Source: Opitutales bacterium (GTDB lineage: Bacteria > Verrucomicrobiota > Verrucomicrobiia > Opitutales > Oceanipulchritudinaceae). From it: a DNA stretch of 64,000 nt. The stretch is taken from the NCBI GenBank assembly GCA_007133065.1, contig SLNJ01000056.1, forward strand, positions 1 through 64,000, written 5' to 3'. The notes under the pieces were generated by a model, which did not search any database, was not told the DNA's origin, and saw only the letters and a program-made list of their open reading frames with translations. Shown piece by piece: positions 16,347-25,005 of this stretch (the first letter of the stretch is position 1; every line of letters begins with the position of its first letter). The position numbers and the translations under genes are program-made.

Positions 16347-18394
16347 CGTACGCTATGAAGGAAACCGTTATCGGGATCGATACGGGAGGCACCTTCACCG
16401 ACGGCGTGCTGATGCGCTATTCGACACGGGAGGTGCTTTCGATCGCCAAGGTTCTGACCACGCACCACGATCTCAAGGAAGGCGTGATTCGCGTGATCGA
16501 TGCCCTCGAGATTGAGGAGGTCGACCATGTCAAGCTCGTGGGGATCAGCAGCACATTGGCGACCAACTCCATCGCTCAAGGGAGGAATCGGTCGGTAGGA
16601 CTTCTCCTGATCGGTTACGATCGTGAACTGGTGGAGCGATTCGAACTCGGCGAGAAACTCGGAGCCGACCGGATCGCATATGTGGCCGGCGGGCATAATG
16701 CCAGGGGAATTCCCCTGGCGGATCTGGACGAAGAGGCGGTTCTTGCGTGGATCGAGCGAATTGCCGGGGAGGTGGACGCGATCGCCGTCTCCAGTTATTT
16801 CAGCCCGCTGAATCCCGATCACGAACGGTGTGTTGAGGAGATGATCCGTGCGCGGTGCGGACTTCCGGTGGTGCTCGGGCACCAGCTCTCCACCCGGCTT
16901 GACTCGGTCCGTCGCGCCGCCACCGCCGCGCTCAACGCCTCATTGGTGGCGGTAATGCATGAGTTTGTGGACGCGGTTCATTGTTCGTTGCGCGAGCACC
17001 GCATCGCAGCCCCACTCATGATCGTGCGAGGCGACGGCACCCTGATGCCCTATGGAGAAGCGGTGCGAAAACCCGTCGAAACCGTGCTCTCAGGTCCGGC
17101 TGCCAGCGCCAACGGCGCCTGTTTCCTGACCGGGAGGCGGGATATGCTGGTACTGGACATGGGGAGCACCACCACGGATATGGCATTGGTCAGCGACGGT
17201 CGGGTGGTGGTCAGCGAAGCGGGAGCCCGGGTTGGTTCGACTCAAACCTCGGTGGAGTCGGCGCGCATCGTCACCCTGTGCGTCGGGTGCGACAGCCGGA
17301 TCGTCGTAGACCGTGACAATACCGTGACGGTCGGACCGGACAAGATCGTTCCCATTTCGCTGTTGGCCGCTCGCGAGCCCGAAGTCGCCCGTAAGATCAC
17401 CGCGCTCTCCGGCCAGAGCCCGGCGAACTGGCGTGCGACGGATGTTGAGTACTGGTTTCTCAGCAAGGAACCCGATGCCTCCGAGGTGGACGAGGATGAG
17501 GCCCGGGTTGTTGCCGCATTGCGAGATGGGCCGCGGAGTCTGACCGACCTGCTGGCCGCGTTCGGGGTGTATCACTACAGCCACCTTCGGGTGGAAGCGC
17601 TCTTTCGCTCCGGAATCGTCGGGGCCGCCGCGTTGACGCCGTCGGACCTGTTGCACGTGAACGGGACGATGGAGCTCTGGAACGAAGCAGTCGCCCGTCA
17701 GGCCGTCCGGGTGATCTGCCAGGTGACCGGCAGAAATCGCCAGGATTTCGTGGACGGCACGCTCGAGCGGATCGTGCTCATGATCGTTGAGCAAGCGATG
17801 ATCTTTCTGGCCTGCCAGGATCTCAGCAACACGGAGATGCCCGCGCGTGTCGATGGCAAATGGGGCCGCTGGTTGTTTGAGCAGATGACCGAAGGGACGA
17901 ACCCCTATCTCTCTCTGAATCTGGACAGTCGATACCCTCTGGTCGGGGTCGGAGCGCCGGCGAAGTTCTTCATAGGCAGGGTGGCCCGGATCCTTTCGGC
18001 ACCGTTCAATGCACCCCTGCACTACGAGGTCGCTAATGCTGTGGGCGCCGTGTCGGGATTGGTGATGGAAACGCGGGAGGCAATTGTCTTCGAGCGCGAG
18101 ATTGATGAAAAGCGCTGCTGCGTCGTGAAGATCGGCGGCGAGACACGGCGTTTCCCCGCGTGGGACGATGCCTGCGCGTTTGCCGAGGCACAGAGCTCTC
18201 GGGAGGCATGGCGCGCCGCCTCCGAGGCCGGGGCGACCGATCCGCAGGTCGAGATGGTCCGGCGACAGGAAGGTGGACTCTATCGTTTTCTGGCTCGTGC
18301 AATGGGCAATCCGCGCCTCTCCGAGGAGCGGAAGGATGCGGAAATAACGGACGAAAAGACAGGAGATATCCTATGCAAATCATTGGTGAGTTGA
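16343..18394 (+). CDS. Hydantoinase/oxoprolinase-family (ASKHA fold) protein
   Basis: A 683-aa protein whose N-terminal half matches the hydantoinase A/oxoprolinase family: VIGIDTGGTFTDGVLM (phosphate loop), GISSTLATNSIAQG, LSGPAASANGACFL and the second ATP loop VLDMGSTTTDMALVSDG. The C-terminal part (from about residue 370) is less typical. Members of this family sit in MttB-type operons, where they may be ATP-dependent activators or may open ring or amide substrates; the function here is unproven. A CVGCDSR cysteine pair near residue 313 could bind metal. ATG 16343 overlaps the upstream stop; ATG 16355 is an alternative. The end overlaps the MtgA-type gene by 22 bases. Confidence 0.75.
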   Translation: MTYAMKETVIGIDTGGTFTDGVLMRYSTREVLSIAKVLTTHHDLKEGVIRVIDALEIEEVDHVKLVGISSTLATNSIAQGRNRSVGLLLIGYDRELVERFELGEKLGADRIAYVAGGHNARGIPLADLDEEAVLAWIERIAGEVDAIAVSSYFSPLNPDHERCVEEMIRARCGLPVVLGHQLSTRLDSVRRAATAALNASLVAVMHEFVDAVHCSLREHRIAAPLMIVRGDGTLMPYGEAVRKPVETVLSGPAASANGACFLTGRRDMLVLDMGSTTTDMALVSDGRVVVSEAGARVGSTQTSVESARIVTLCVGCDSRIVVDRDNTVTVGPDKIVPISLLAAREPEVARKITALSGQSPANWRATDVEYWFLSKEPDASEVDEDEARVVAALRDGPRSLTDLLAAFGVYHYSHLRVEALFRSGIVGAAALTPSDLLHVNGTMELWNEAVARQAVRVICQVTGRNRQDFVDGTLERIVLMIVEQAMIFLACQDLSNTEMPARVDGKWGRWLFEQMTEGTNPYLSLNLDSRYPLVGVGAPAKFFIGRVARILSAPFNAPLHYEVANAVGAVSGLVMETREAIVFEREIDEKRCCVVKIGGETRRFPAWDDACAFAEAQSSREAWRAASEAGATDPQVEMVRRQEGGLYRFLARAMGNPRLSEERKDAEITDEKTGDILCKSLVS

Positions 18395-19173
18395 TTAACG
18401 CAAGTCGCAAATCGATCGGCAAGGCGATCAAGAATCGCGATGCTGCAATGATAGGGAGGATCGCAAAGCAGCAGGTCGCATGCGGCGCTGATTACGTTGA
18501 TGTCAATGCCGGGGTTTTTGTCGGTGATGAGGCCGAGTATCTCAAGTGGCTGGTCGAGACGGTTCAGGAGGCTGTGGACGTTCCGTGCGCCATCGACAGT
18601 CCCGATCCCAGAGCCGTGGAAGCGGCCCTCGCGGTCCACAAGGGCACGCCGATCATCAACTCGATCTCAATGGAGAAGGATCGACACGACAACCTGCTGC
18701 CAATCCTTGCCGGGACCGATCTCAAGGTGATCGCGCTGTGCGTCGAGGACGGTGCGATGCCCGAAACCAAGGAGGATCGCCTGCGTATTGCCGGCCGTCT
18801 GGTCGATGATCTGGTTCAGCATGATGTGCGAATTGAGAACATTTATATCGATCCGCTGGTTCAGCCGCTGGGTACAACGGATACCTGTGGCAAAGCGTTT
18901 CTTGATGCGATCGAAGCGATCCGCGAGACGTTTTCCGAAGCCCATACGATGTGTGGCCTGTCCAACATCTCCTATTGGCTGCCGAACCGCGGGTTCGCGA
19001 ACCAGATTTTCATGGCGATGGCGATCGCAAAAGGACTTGATGGCGCAATCGTCGATCCGCGTAATAAGCGAATGATGGCAACGATTCAAGCGGCCGAAAC
19101 GTTGATCGGACGCGATTCGTATTGCGAGAACTACCTGGAGGCCCACCGGAACAAGCTGTTTGAGTTTCCATGA
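18373..19173 (+). CDS. Methyltetrahydrofolate:corrinoid methyltransferase (MtgA type)
   Basis: A 266-aa pterin-binding (DHPS-like TIM barrel) methyltransferase. It should transfer methyl between the corrinoid protein and tetrahydrofolate, linking demethylation to central one-carbon metabolism. Landmarks are MQIIGELINASR, CGADYVDVNAGVF, PCAIDSPDPRAVEAAL, PIINSISMEKDR, IYIDPLVQPLGT and HTMCGLSNISYWLPNR, as in AcsE/MtgA enzymes. ATG 18373 has AGGAG 7 bases upstream, and the gene starts inside the end of the hydantoinase-like gene. The next gene, SDMT, follows after 31 bp. Confidence 0.9.
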   Translation: MQIIGELINASRKSIGKAIKNRDAAMIGRIAKQQVACGADYVDVNAGVFVGDEAEYLKWLVETVQEAVDVPCAIDSPDPRAVEAALAVHKGTPIINSISMEKDRHDNLLPILAGTDLKVIALCVEDGAMPETKEDRLRIAGRLVDDLVQHDVRIENIYIDPLVQPLGTTDTCGKAFLDAIEAIRETFSEAHTMCGLSNISYWLPNRGFANQIFMAMAIAKGLDGAIVDPRNKRMMATIQAAETLIGRDSYCENYLEAHRNKLFEFP

Positions 19174-19204
19174 TTCAACTCCGGAGAAAAAGAGAGGACA
19201 AGAA

Positions 19205-20044
19205 ATGAGTATTGATGGCAATAACGAGGACCTGGTCGATAAGACGAAGGCGTATTACGACAGTGACGACGCGCAGCAATTCTACTATTGGCTGTGGGGC
19301 GGGGAAGACCTCCATCTGGGAATCTACGAGCGCAAGGATGAGTCGATTCGGGACGCGAGCCGGAAAACCGTGATGCGGATGGCGTCGCTCTTGCCGAAGC
19401 TTGATGCGGACACCCGGGTGCTCGACTTGGGAGGTGGTTTCTCGGGATCAGCTCGCGCGCTGGCCGGCGAGTTCGGGTGTTCGGTAACGGTGCTTAATCT
19501 GAGCGAGCGCGAGAACGAACGCGGTCGGCGCATGAACAAGGAGAGAGGCCTGGACCACCTCATTACCGTTTACGACGGCAATTTCGAGGAAGTGCCCTTT
19601 GAGGACGACCGCTTCGATGTGGTCTGGTCGCAGGACGCCTTTCTGCATAGCGGCGATCGGAAGCGCGTGCTGGCCGAAGCGGTACGGGTGCTGGCGCCCG
19701 GCGGGCACCTGGTCTTTACCGATCCGATGATGACAGATGATTGTCCGAAGGATGTGCTACAGCCGATTTTCGACCGCATTCATCTCTCCTCTCTCGGCAG
19801 CCCCGGGTTTTATCGGAAGGCCGCGGAGGAGGTGAAATTGACGCTGTGTGAATACGTTGATCTCGATCCGCACTTGCCGATGCACTATCAGCGGGTTCTG
19901 GAGGAGACCGAGCGCAATGAGGCGCGGATCAAAGGCGAGATCTCAGAGGAATACATTGAGAATATGAAGAAGGGATTGCGCTACTGGATCGAAGGCGGTC
20001 GGAACGGCTACTTGACTTGGGGGATCTTCCTCTTCCGGAAATGA
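19205..20044 (+). CDS. Sarcosine/dimethylglycine N-methyltransferase (SDMT)
   Basis: A 279-aa SAM-dependent methyltransferase of the SDMT family from halophiles. It methylates sarcosine and dimethylglycine, giving glycine betaine. Family matches run the whole length: YYDSDDAQQFYYWLWGGEDL, the SAM motif RVLDLGGGFSGSARALAGEF, LNLSERENERGRRMNKERGL, VWSQDAFLHSGDRKRVLAEA, HLVFTDPMMTDDCPKDV and GRNGYLTWGIFLFRK. The start is ATG 19205, with a GA-rich ribosome site (GAGAGGA) upstream. It lies directly behind the MtgA-type gene and before the corrinoid activator, so the last step of betaine synthesis is embedded in a demethylation operon. Its partner GSMT is about 7 kb upstream. Confidence 0.9.
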   Translation: MSIDGNNEDLVDKTKAYYDSDDAQQFYYWLWGGEDLHLGIYERKDESIRDASRKTVMRMASLLPKLDADTRVLDLGGGFSGSARALAGEFGCSVTVLNLSERENERGRRMNKERGLDHLITVYDGNFEEVPFEDDRFDVVWSQDAFLHSGDRKRVLAEAVRVLAPGGHLVFTDPMMTDDCPKDVLQPIFDRIHLSSLGSPGFYRKAAEEVKLTLCEYVDLDPHLPMHYQRVLEETERNEARIKGEISEEYIENMKKGLRYWIEGGRNGYLTWGIFLFRK

Positions 20045-20155
20045 CCCGTCGGGTATGCAGTTACGAGGTTTCCCGAATCGCTTTGACGGTGCATCCCACC
20101 GTGTGGTGATACCCGCCCCGCAGCAGCCTTCCAAAGAACAGCCCATGAGGAAATC

Positions 20156-22126
20156 ATGACGGACTCCCCTGAAAAAACGCGAATGACGGCTCCGCACACG
20201 ATCTCAAATCCGGAGAAACGGGTCAGAGTCACGTTCGTGCCATCGGGGCGCTTCGTGCAGGAAATGCCGGGGACATCACTTCTCGAGACGGCCGCACGGG
20301 CGGGTTTTATCATCGAAACACCCTGTGGCGGGAATGGATCCTGCGACAAATGCAAGGTGAGGGTCGTCAAAGGGAAGCCGGAGGCCACCGAGATTGAGCA
20401 CGACCGCCTCACAGCCGCTGAACTGAACGAGGGATCCCGCCTTGCATGCCAAGTTTCCGTGGATCATGAGATGGAGGTTGAGCTCTATCCCGAATCGCTT
20501 CTCTCGGACCACCATAAGATCCTCATGGACGGGATGGAGGCGAGGGGCAAACTCGATCCGGTTGTGAGCAAGGTTTATTTTGATCTGCCGCCATCCGACC
20601 GGCGACTTCCGAAATCGGATTTGGAACGGTTGATGAGCGCGATCGGGGATGTGCGGGTCGGGTTAAGCCAGTTGCGGCGTATTCCGTCATTCATGCGAAA
20701 GAACAACTGGCGTGGCACCGCGGTGATCGCGGACGGCTCCCTCTTGCGCCTTGAGCCGGGCGACACGTCCGGCGAGCTCTTCGGGATTGCCTTCGATATC
20801 GGCACGACCTCGATTGTTGGTACGCTGATGGACCTCGCCACCAACAACGAGCTGCTGGCGGTCTCCGAACTCAACCCGCAGATCACGTTCGGGGATGACG
20901 TGGTGAGCCGGATTCTTCGGGTTCGCGATGACCCCGAAGCGCTCGTGGAGCTCCAGGAAGCGATTATCGGGACCCTTAACGGCATGATCGCTCGCATGAC
21001 CGAACGCATGCGCATCTCTCCCAATCGTATATACGAAGTCAGTGCGGCCGGGAATACGACCATGCAGCAATTGCTGTGCGGCCTGGACTGTTCAGCTCTC
21101 GCTCAAGTGCCTTTCGCACCGGTTTTCTCCAGGGGGCAGCGTTTTCAGACGGACAAACTCGGGTTGCACCTCAACCCCGATGCGCTCCTGTACGTGTTCC
21201 CTCAGATCAGCGGATTTGTAGGAGGCGATACGGTTGCGGCGCTACTGGCCTCACGGATGATTCACCGGCGCGACACCTGCCTGCTCATCGATATCGGGAC
21301 GAACGCCGAAATCGCCGTCCGTCGGGGCGATGCGCTGTTCGCAACGTCGACGGCCGCGGGTCCGGCTTTCGAAGGTGCACGTATTACGAACGGGATGCGA
21401 GGCCGTATCGGCGCCATTGAGAAGGTGGTGATCGACAGGGACGTTCATCTGAATGTGATCGGCGATGCTCGTCCGATCGGCCTGTGCGGCACAGCCCTGA
21501 TCGATACGGCGGCCGAATTGCTCAGGCACGGTTATCTCGATCCATTGGGACGGCTGGTTTCCGACGATGATCTTCCGGCTGATACTCCTCCGTCGATACG
21601 CCGCCGTTTCATCGGGGAGAAATCCGAGCGGCGCTTTATCCTCGCTTTTGAGGATGAGACGGGGTCCGACAACGACGTCGCTCTCTGGCAACCCGATGTG
21701 CAGGAACTGCAGTTGGCGTCCGGTGCGATCCGAGCGGGGATCAACATTGTGCTTCGCAAGATCGGTATCACTGCCGACGAACTGGACGAGGTGCTTCTTG
21801 CCGGTGCATTCGGCAACTTCATCCGTCGTGCGAACGCCCGTCGCATCGGGATGTTGCCGCAGGTGCCGGGAGATCGCATCAAGTTTATCGGGAACTCGAC
21901 ACTCCTGGGAGCCAAGCTCGCGCTGCTCTCGCAGGACAAACAAGAGGAGGCCGAGACGATCCAGCGCATGGCCCAGCGTATCGATCTATCCGGCGATGCG
22001 GATTTCCAACGCGAATTCGCGGATGCCATGGTGTTTCCCGATGGCGACCTCGACCGATGTCGTGACATCCCAACCTTTGCCGGCGCCCGGGAGAATGCCA
22101 TTGTGGTGCCGGCGCCCCCCGAGTGA
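20156..22126 (+). CDS. [2Fe-2S] corrinoid-activation protein (RACo-like)
   Basis: A 656-aa reductive activator of corrinoid proteins, which restores Co(I) from inactive Co(II) using ATP. An N-terminal plant-type [2Fe-2S] ferredoxin domain has cysteines C57, C63, C66 (ETPCGGNGSCDKCK) and C98 (LACQV). The rest is the DUF4445/ASKHA ATPase: FGIAFDIGTTSIVGTL near residue 210, NPQITFGDDVVSRI, AAGNTTMQQLL, CLLIDIGTNAEIAV, AAGPAFEGARI, ELQLASGAIRAGI and GAFGNFIRRANA. Size and domain order match RACo. The start ATG 20156 follows a GAGGA ribosome site. It serves the corrinoid protein of the same operon. Confidence 0.92.
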   Translation: MTDSPEKTRMTAPHTISNPEKRVRVTFVPSGRFVQEMPGTSLLETAARAGFIIETPCGGNGSCDKCKVRVVKGKPEATEIEHDRLTAAELNEGSRLACQVSVDHEMEVELYPESLLSDHHKILMDGMEARGKLDPVVSKVYFDLPPSDRRLPKSDLERLMSAIGDVRVGLSQLRRIPSFMRKNNWRGTAVIADGSLLRLEPGDTSGELFGIAFDIGTTSIVGTLMDLATNNELLAVSELNPQITFGDDVVSRILRVRDDPEALVELQEAIIGTLNGMIARMTERMRISPNRIYEVSAAGNTTMQQLLCGLDCSALAQVPFAPVFSRGQRFQTDKLGLHLNPDALLYVFPQISGFVGGDTVAALLASRMIHRRDTCLLIDIGTNAEIAVRRGDALFATSTAAGPAFEGARITNGMRGRIGAIEKVVIDRDVHLNVIGDARPIGLCGTALIDTAAELLRHGYLDPLGRLVSDDDLPADTPPSIRRRFIGEKSERRFILAFEDETGSDNDVALWQPDVQELQLASGAIRAGINIVLRKIGITADELDEVLLAGAFGNFIRRANARRIGMLPQVPGDRIKFIGNSTLLGAKLALLSQDKQEEAETIQRMAQRIDLSGDADFQREFADAMVFPDGDLDRCRDIPTFAGARENAIVVPAPPE

Positions 22127-22147
22127 ACCGGGAATGCTTGGCGCTCT

Positions 22148-22909
22148 GTGCCCCAGATGAAGAGAAACGTGACACGCTGCACCGGATCGAATTCACGGAT
22201 CGAAGAGCTTTCGGACGGGACGGTTCTCTTTGCATCCCTGCCGCCTGAGTTCAATGCTGACCGGATCCGCAAGGAGATGCGTTGCAATCCGGGATCGCGT
22301 GACGAAGCCTGTCTTGAGGAGATGCTTGCCTGTGCGGCCGCCAATGGACGGCCCAAGGCGCTCTACCGGCCATGTTATATCGATGCCCGTGACGGGAATG
22401 AGCATACGATTGAAGGGGTGACTTTTTCCGGCCCGCTTCTGCGCCGGCAACTTGCCGGTGTGCACCGCGTGTTTCCGTTTGTGGTTACGTGCGGTGAGGA
22501 ACTCACTGCGTTGGCGCCCCCGCTTGGAGAGGCGCTTGAACGATATTATTGGGGGAGCATCTGCACGGCGGTTCTGCGGAGTGCCCACCGCATGATGCGC
22601 AAGGATTTGCGCCACCGTTACCAGATACCGAGAACCGCCTATATCTCACCCGGATCGGGCGACCCCTGGCTCTGGCCGATTGAGCAACTTCGTGCAATTT
22701 TCGAACTCCTCGGAGACAAGCCGGAGATGATTGGAGTCGAACTCAGACCGAGCTGCGCCATGATACCCCAGAAATCAATTTGCGGCTTTCACTATGCCTC
22801 GGAAATCGAATTCCACACATGCCGGGCGTGCCACATGGAAGCCTGTCCCGACCGTCTGGTGCCACTCGATCCGGACTTCTGGAACGAATTGCGGCGGGCC
22901 GGCCGGTGA
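22148..22909 (+). CDS. MetH-activation-domain-like protein with a Cys-rich tail
   Basis: A 253-aa protein resembling the reactivation domain of cobalamin-dependent methionine synthase: AYISPGSGDPWLWPIEQL, FELLGDKPEMIGVELRPS and MIPQKSICGFHYASEI correspond to the SAM-binding and cobalamin-facing segments of that domain. No other MetH domain is present. The C-terminus adds cysteines (CAMIPQKSIC, then CRACHMEACPDR), a CxxCx4C pattern suited to an iron-sulfur cluster. It probably helps reactivate or handle the corrinoid protein of the operon. GTG 22148 and ATG 22157 are both possible starts. It is the last gene of the operon. Confidence 0.7.
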   Translation: MPQMKRNVTRCTGSNSRIEELSDGTVLFASLPPEFNADRIRKEMRCNPGSRDEACLEEMLACAAANGRPKALYRPCYIDARDGNEHTIEGVTFSGPLLRRQLAGVHRVFPFVVTCGEELTALAPPLGEALERYYWGSICTAVLRSAHRMMRKDLRHRYQIPRTAYISPGSGDPWLWPIEQLRAIFELLGDKPEMIGVELRPSCAMIPQKSICGFHYASEIEFHTCRACHMEACPDRLVPLDPDFWNELRRAGR

Positions 22910-22949
22910 GCGGGATGAGTGAACGTGAAATGGGTCCTGGCCCCGTTCT

Positions 22950-22966
22950 CCGGGCATGCCGCCCGG
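22950..22966. terminator. Short GC hairpin between convergent genes
   Basis: Arms CCGGGC and GCCCGG flank a 5-base loop, directly beside the stop of the minus-strand transporter gene and 40 bp after the corrinoid operon. There is no strong T-run on either side, so any terminator role is weak. Confidence 0.35.
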
Positions 22967-24787
22967 TCAAAACTCCCACACCCGCGGGATGATCACCATA
23001 CTGACCGAGAAATAGAGGAGGTTCAGCGGGAGGCCGACCTTGGCGAAGTCCGTAAAGCGATAGCCGCCGACCCCGTAGACATAGGTATTGGTCTGGTACC
23101 CGATGGGAGTCGCAAAGCTGGCGCTCGCCGCCACGCAGGTGGCGATGACGAACGGGCGCGGATCGACGCCGAGTGTCACGGCGAGGCCGATGGCGATCGG
23201 CGTCATCAGCACGACGCCCGCGTTGTTTGAGAGCATTTCCGTAAAAACCGTGGTAATCAGGTAGACCCCAGCGAGCAGGACGAGGGGCTTCCAGGCATCC
23301 GCAACGGTCGCGTCGACCAGGCTCACGAACGCTCCTGCAATCAGTCCCGAGGCTCCGGTGGTCTGCATCGCAACCCCCAGGCCAAGCATGCCGTAGATGA
23401 GAAAGAGGATGCTCCACTCGATGGAGTCGTAGCCCTCCCTTGGGGTGAGGCAGCGGGTGAGGAAGAGCACGGTCACGCCGATTAAGGTTGCGGCGGCGAT
23501 CGGAACAATGCCCAGCGATACCAGTCCGACGATCACGGCAATCGTACCGATCACGATCGGCGCGCGTCCGTGGCGGGACTGCGACGGGGTGGACGGCAGA
23601 TCGAGCAGTAGGATATCGTCGCTTTTGCGCAGCTCCTCCCGCGCCCTCTCGGTGCCCATCATGAGCAGCGTGTCGCCGAACTCCAGAGGCGTGCGCCGGA
23701 TGCGCTGGCGAATGTTGACACCGCGCCGATGGATTGCCAAGGGAACCATCCGATAGCGCTGTCGAAAATTGACCTCGCGCAGAGTCCGGCCGATCAGCGT
23801 GGAACGGGGTCCGATGACACCCTCGACCATCGAACCCTCATGGGCGGCGATGGTCTCAATTCCCATCTCCTGCTCGATCAGAAGGTCCATGCCCTCGACG
23901 CTTCGGGTGTGGGCGAAACCGGAAGGGCGGCAGGAGAGCACGAGGATATCGCCCTCCCGCAGCGGAGTCGTTGTCGTCTCCGCTGTCGGGACCTGTTGGT
24001 CATCGCGGGTGATTTCCAGGAGATGGATTCCCGATTTCCTGTGCAGCCCGGTTTCACCAAAGGTCTTGCCTATAAACGGGGAGCGGCGGGGGATGATCGC
24101 CTCGGTCAGGAACTCTTTGCGCTCTTCCTCTGAGAGGATGGCGGAAAGCGGTTCGCGGCTGGGGAGGAGGCGGTTGCCGAAAATGAGGAGGTAGACGGCG
24201 GCGGCGAAGAGAAGGGGCACGCCGACCCAGGCGATTTCAAACATCCCCAGCGGTTCCTGTCCGTACTGAACCATGATTCCGCTTCCGAGCAGGTTTGTGC
24301 TCGTTCCGACAAGCGTGCAGACGCCGCCGAAAATAGAAGCATACGAGAGAGGAATCAACAGCTTGGAGGCCGGAACGTCGAGACTGCGCGCGAGGCTGAG
24401 GACGACCGGCAGGAAGACCACGACGACGGGTGTGTTGTTGACGAACGCGGAGACCACCGCGACGCACAGGATCATGACAATCAGGAACGGGTAGAATCCG
24501 AGTCGGGCCAGGCCGGTCAGCTTGTAGGCGATGCCGTCGATCACGCCGGTCTTGTCCAGGGCCGCGCTGAGTATGAACATCGCTGCGACTGTCAGCGGGG
24601 CGTGATTGGCGAATACCCCGAACAGCTCTTCCATTTCCGGGAACGCGGAGTCCCACGGGAGCACCGCGAATACCAGGAGGACCGCAAACACGCAGATCGC
24701 GGTCAGATCGCTCGAGATTTTCTCAGCGATGAAACTGGTCAGTGCGGCGGCCAGGATAATGAGGATGATGACGATTTCCCAGGTCAT
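22967..24787 (-). CDS. SLC13/DASS-family anion transporter with RCK_C domains
   Basis: A 606-aa inner-membrane transporter. Two blocks of hydrophobic helices (about residues 1-195 and 390-606) surround a soluble middle region with two TrkA-C (RCK_C) ligand-binding domains (for example PRRSPFIGKTFGETGLHRKSG and PRSTLIGRTLREVNFRQRY). Transport landmarks include FVNNTPVVVVFLPVV, GTSTNLLGSG, MLSNNAGVVLMTP and ATPIGYQTNTYVYG, the last two being the typical repeated Na+/substrate-binding motifs. This layout is common in sulfate, citrate or unknown-anion carriers. ATG 24787 (MTWEIVIILI) begins right at the first helix; the frame is open to 24850. The substrate cannot be told from sequence. Confidence 0.85.
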   Translation of the reverse strand: MTWEIVIILIILAAALTSFIAEKISSDLTAICVFAVLLVFAVLPWDSAFPEMEELFGVFANHAPLTVAAMFILSAALDKTGVIDGIAYKLTGLARLGFYPFLIVMILCVAVVSAFVNNTPVVVVFLPVVLSLARSLDVPASKLLIPLSYASIFGGVCTLVGTSTNLLGSGIMVQYGQEPLGMFEIAWVGVPLLFAAAVYLLIFGNRLLPSREPLSAILSEEERKEFLTEAIIPRRSPFIGKTFGETGLHRKSGIHLLEITRDDQQVPTAETTTTPLREGDILVLSCRPSGFAHTRSVEGMDLLIEQEMGIETIAAHEGSMVEGVIGPRSTLIGRTLREVNFRQRYRMVPLAIHRRGVNIRQRIRRTPLEFGDTLLMMGTERAREELRKSDDILLLDLPSTPSQSRHGRAPIVIGTIAVIVGLVSLGIVPIAAATLIGVTVLFLTRCLTPREGYDSIEWSILFLIYGMLGLGVAMQTTGASGLIAGAFVSLVDATVADAWKPLVLLAGVYLITTVFTEMLSNNAGVVLMTPIAIGLAVTLGVDPRPFVIATCVAASASFATPIGYQTNTYVYGVGGYRFTDFAKVGLPLNLLYFSVSMVIIPRVWEF

Positions 24788-25005
24788 GAATGAAGTGATG
24801 GGATCTCCCTGTACTTGCCACTGTTGCCGTATCTGCTGTTGTCGAATCACCCCCGGCGCGCCGGGCCGGGTCGGTGATGGAATCGTGATGGGAGGAGACC
24901 AGATTTCGGGGGGCAGTCAAGCCATCCTTAAGGGGGGGTCTTCGCTGTTGACACCCTGGAAGCGCTGCCATTCTCTGGCAACTTGTTCCGATCGACCAGA
25001 TACCT

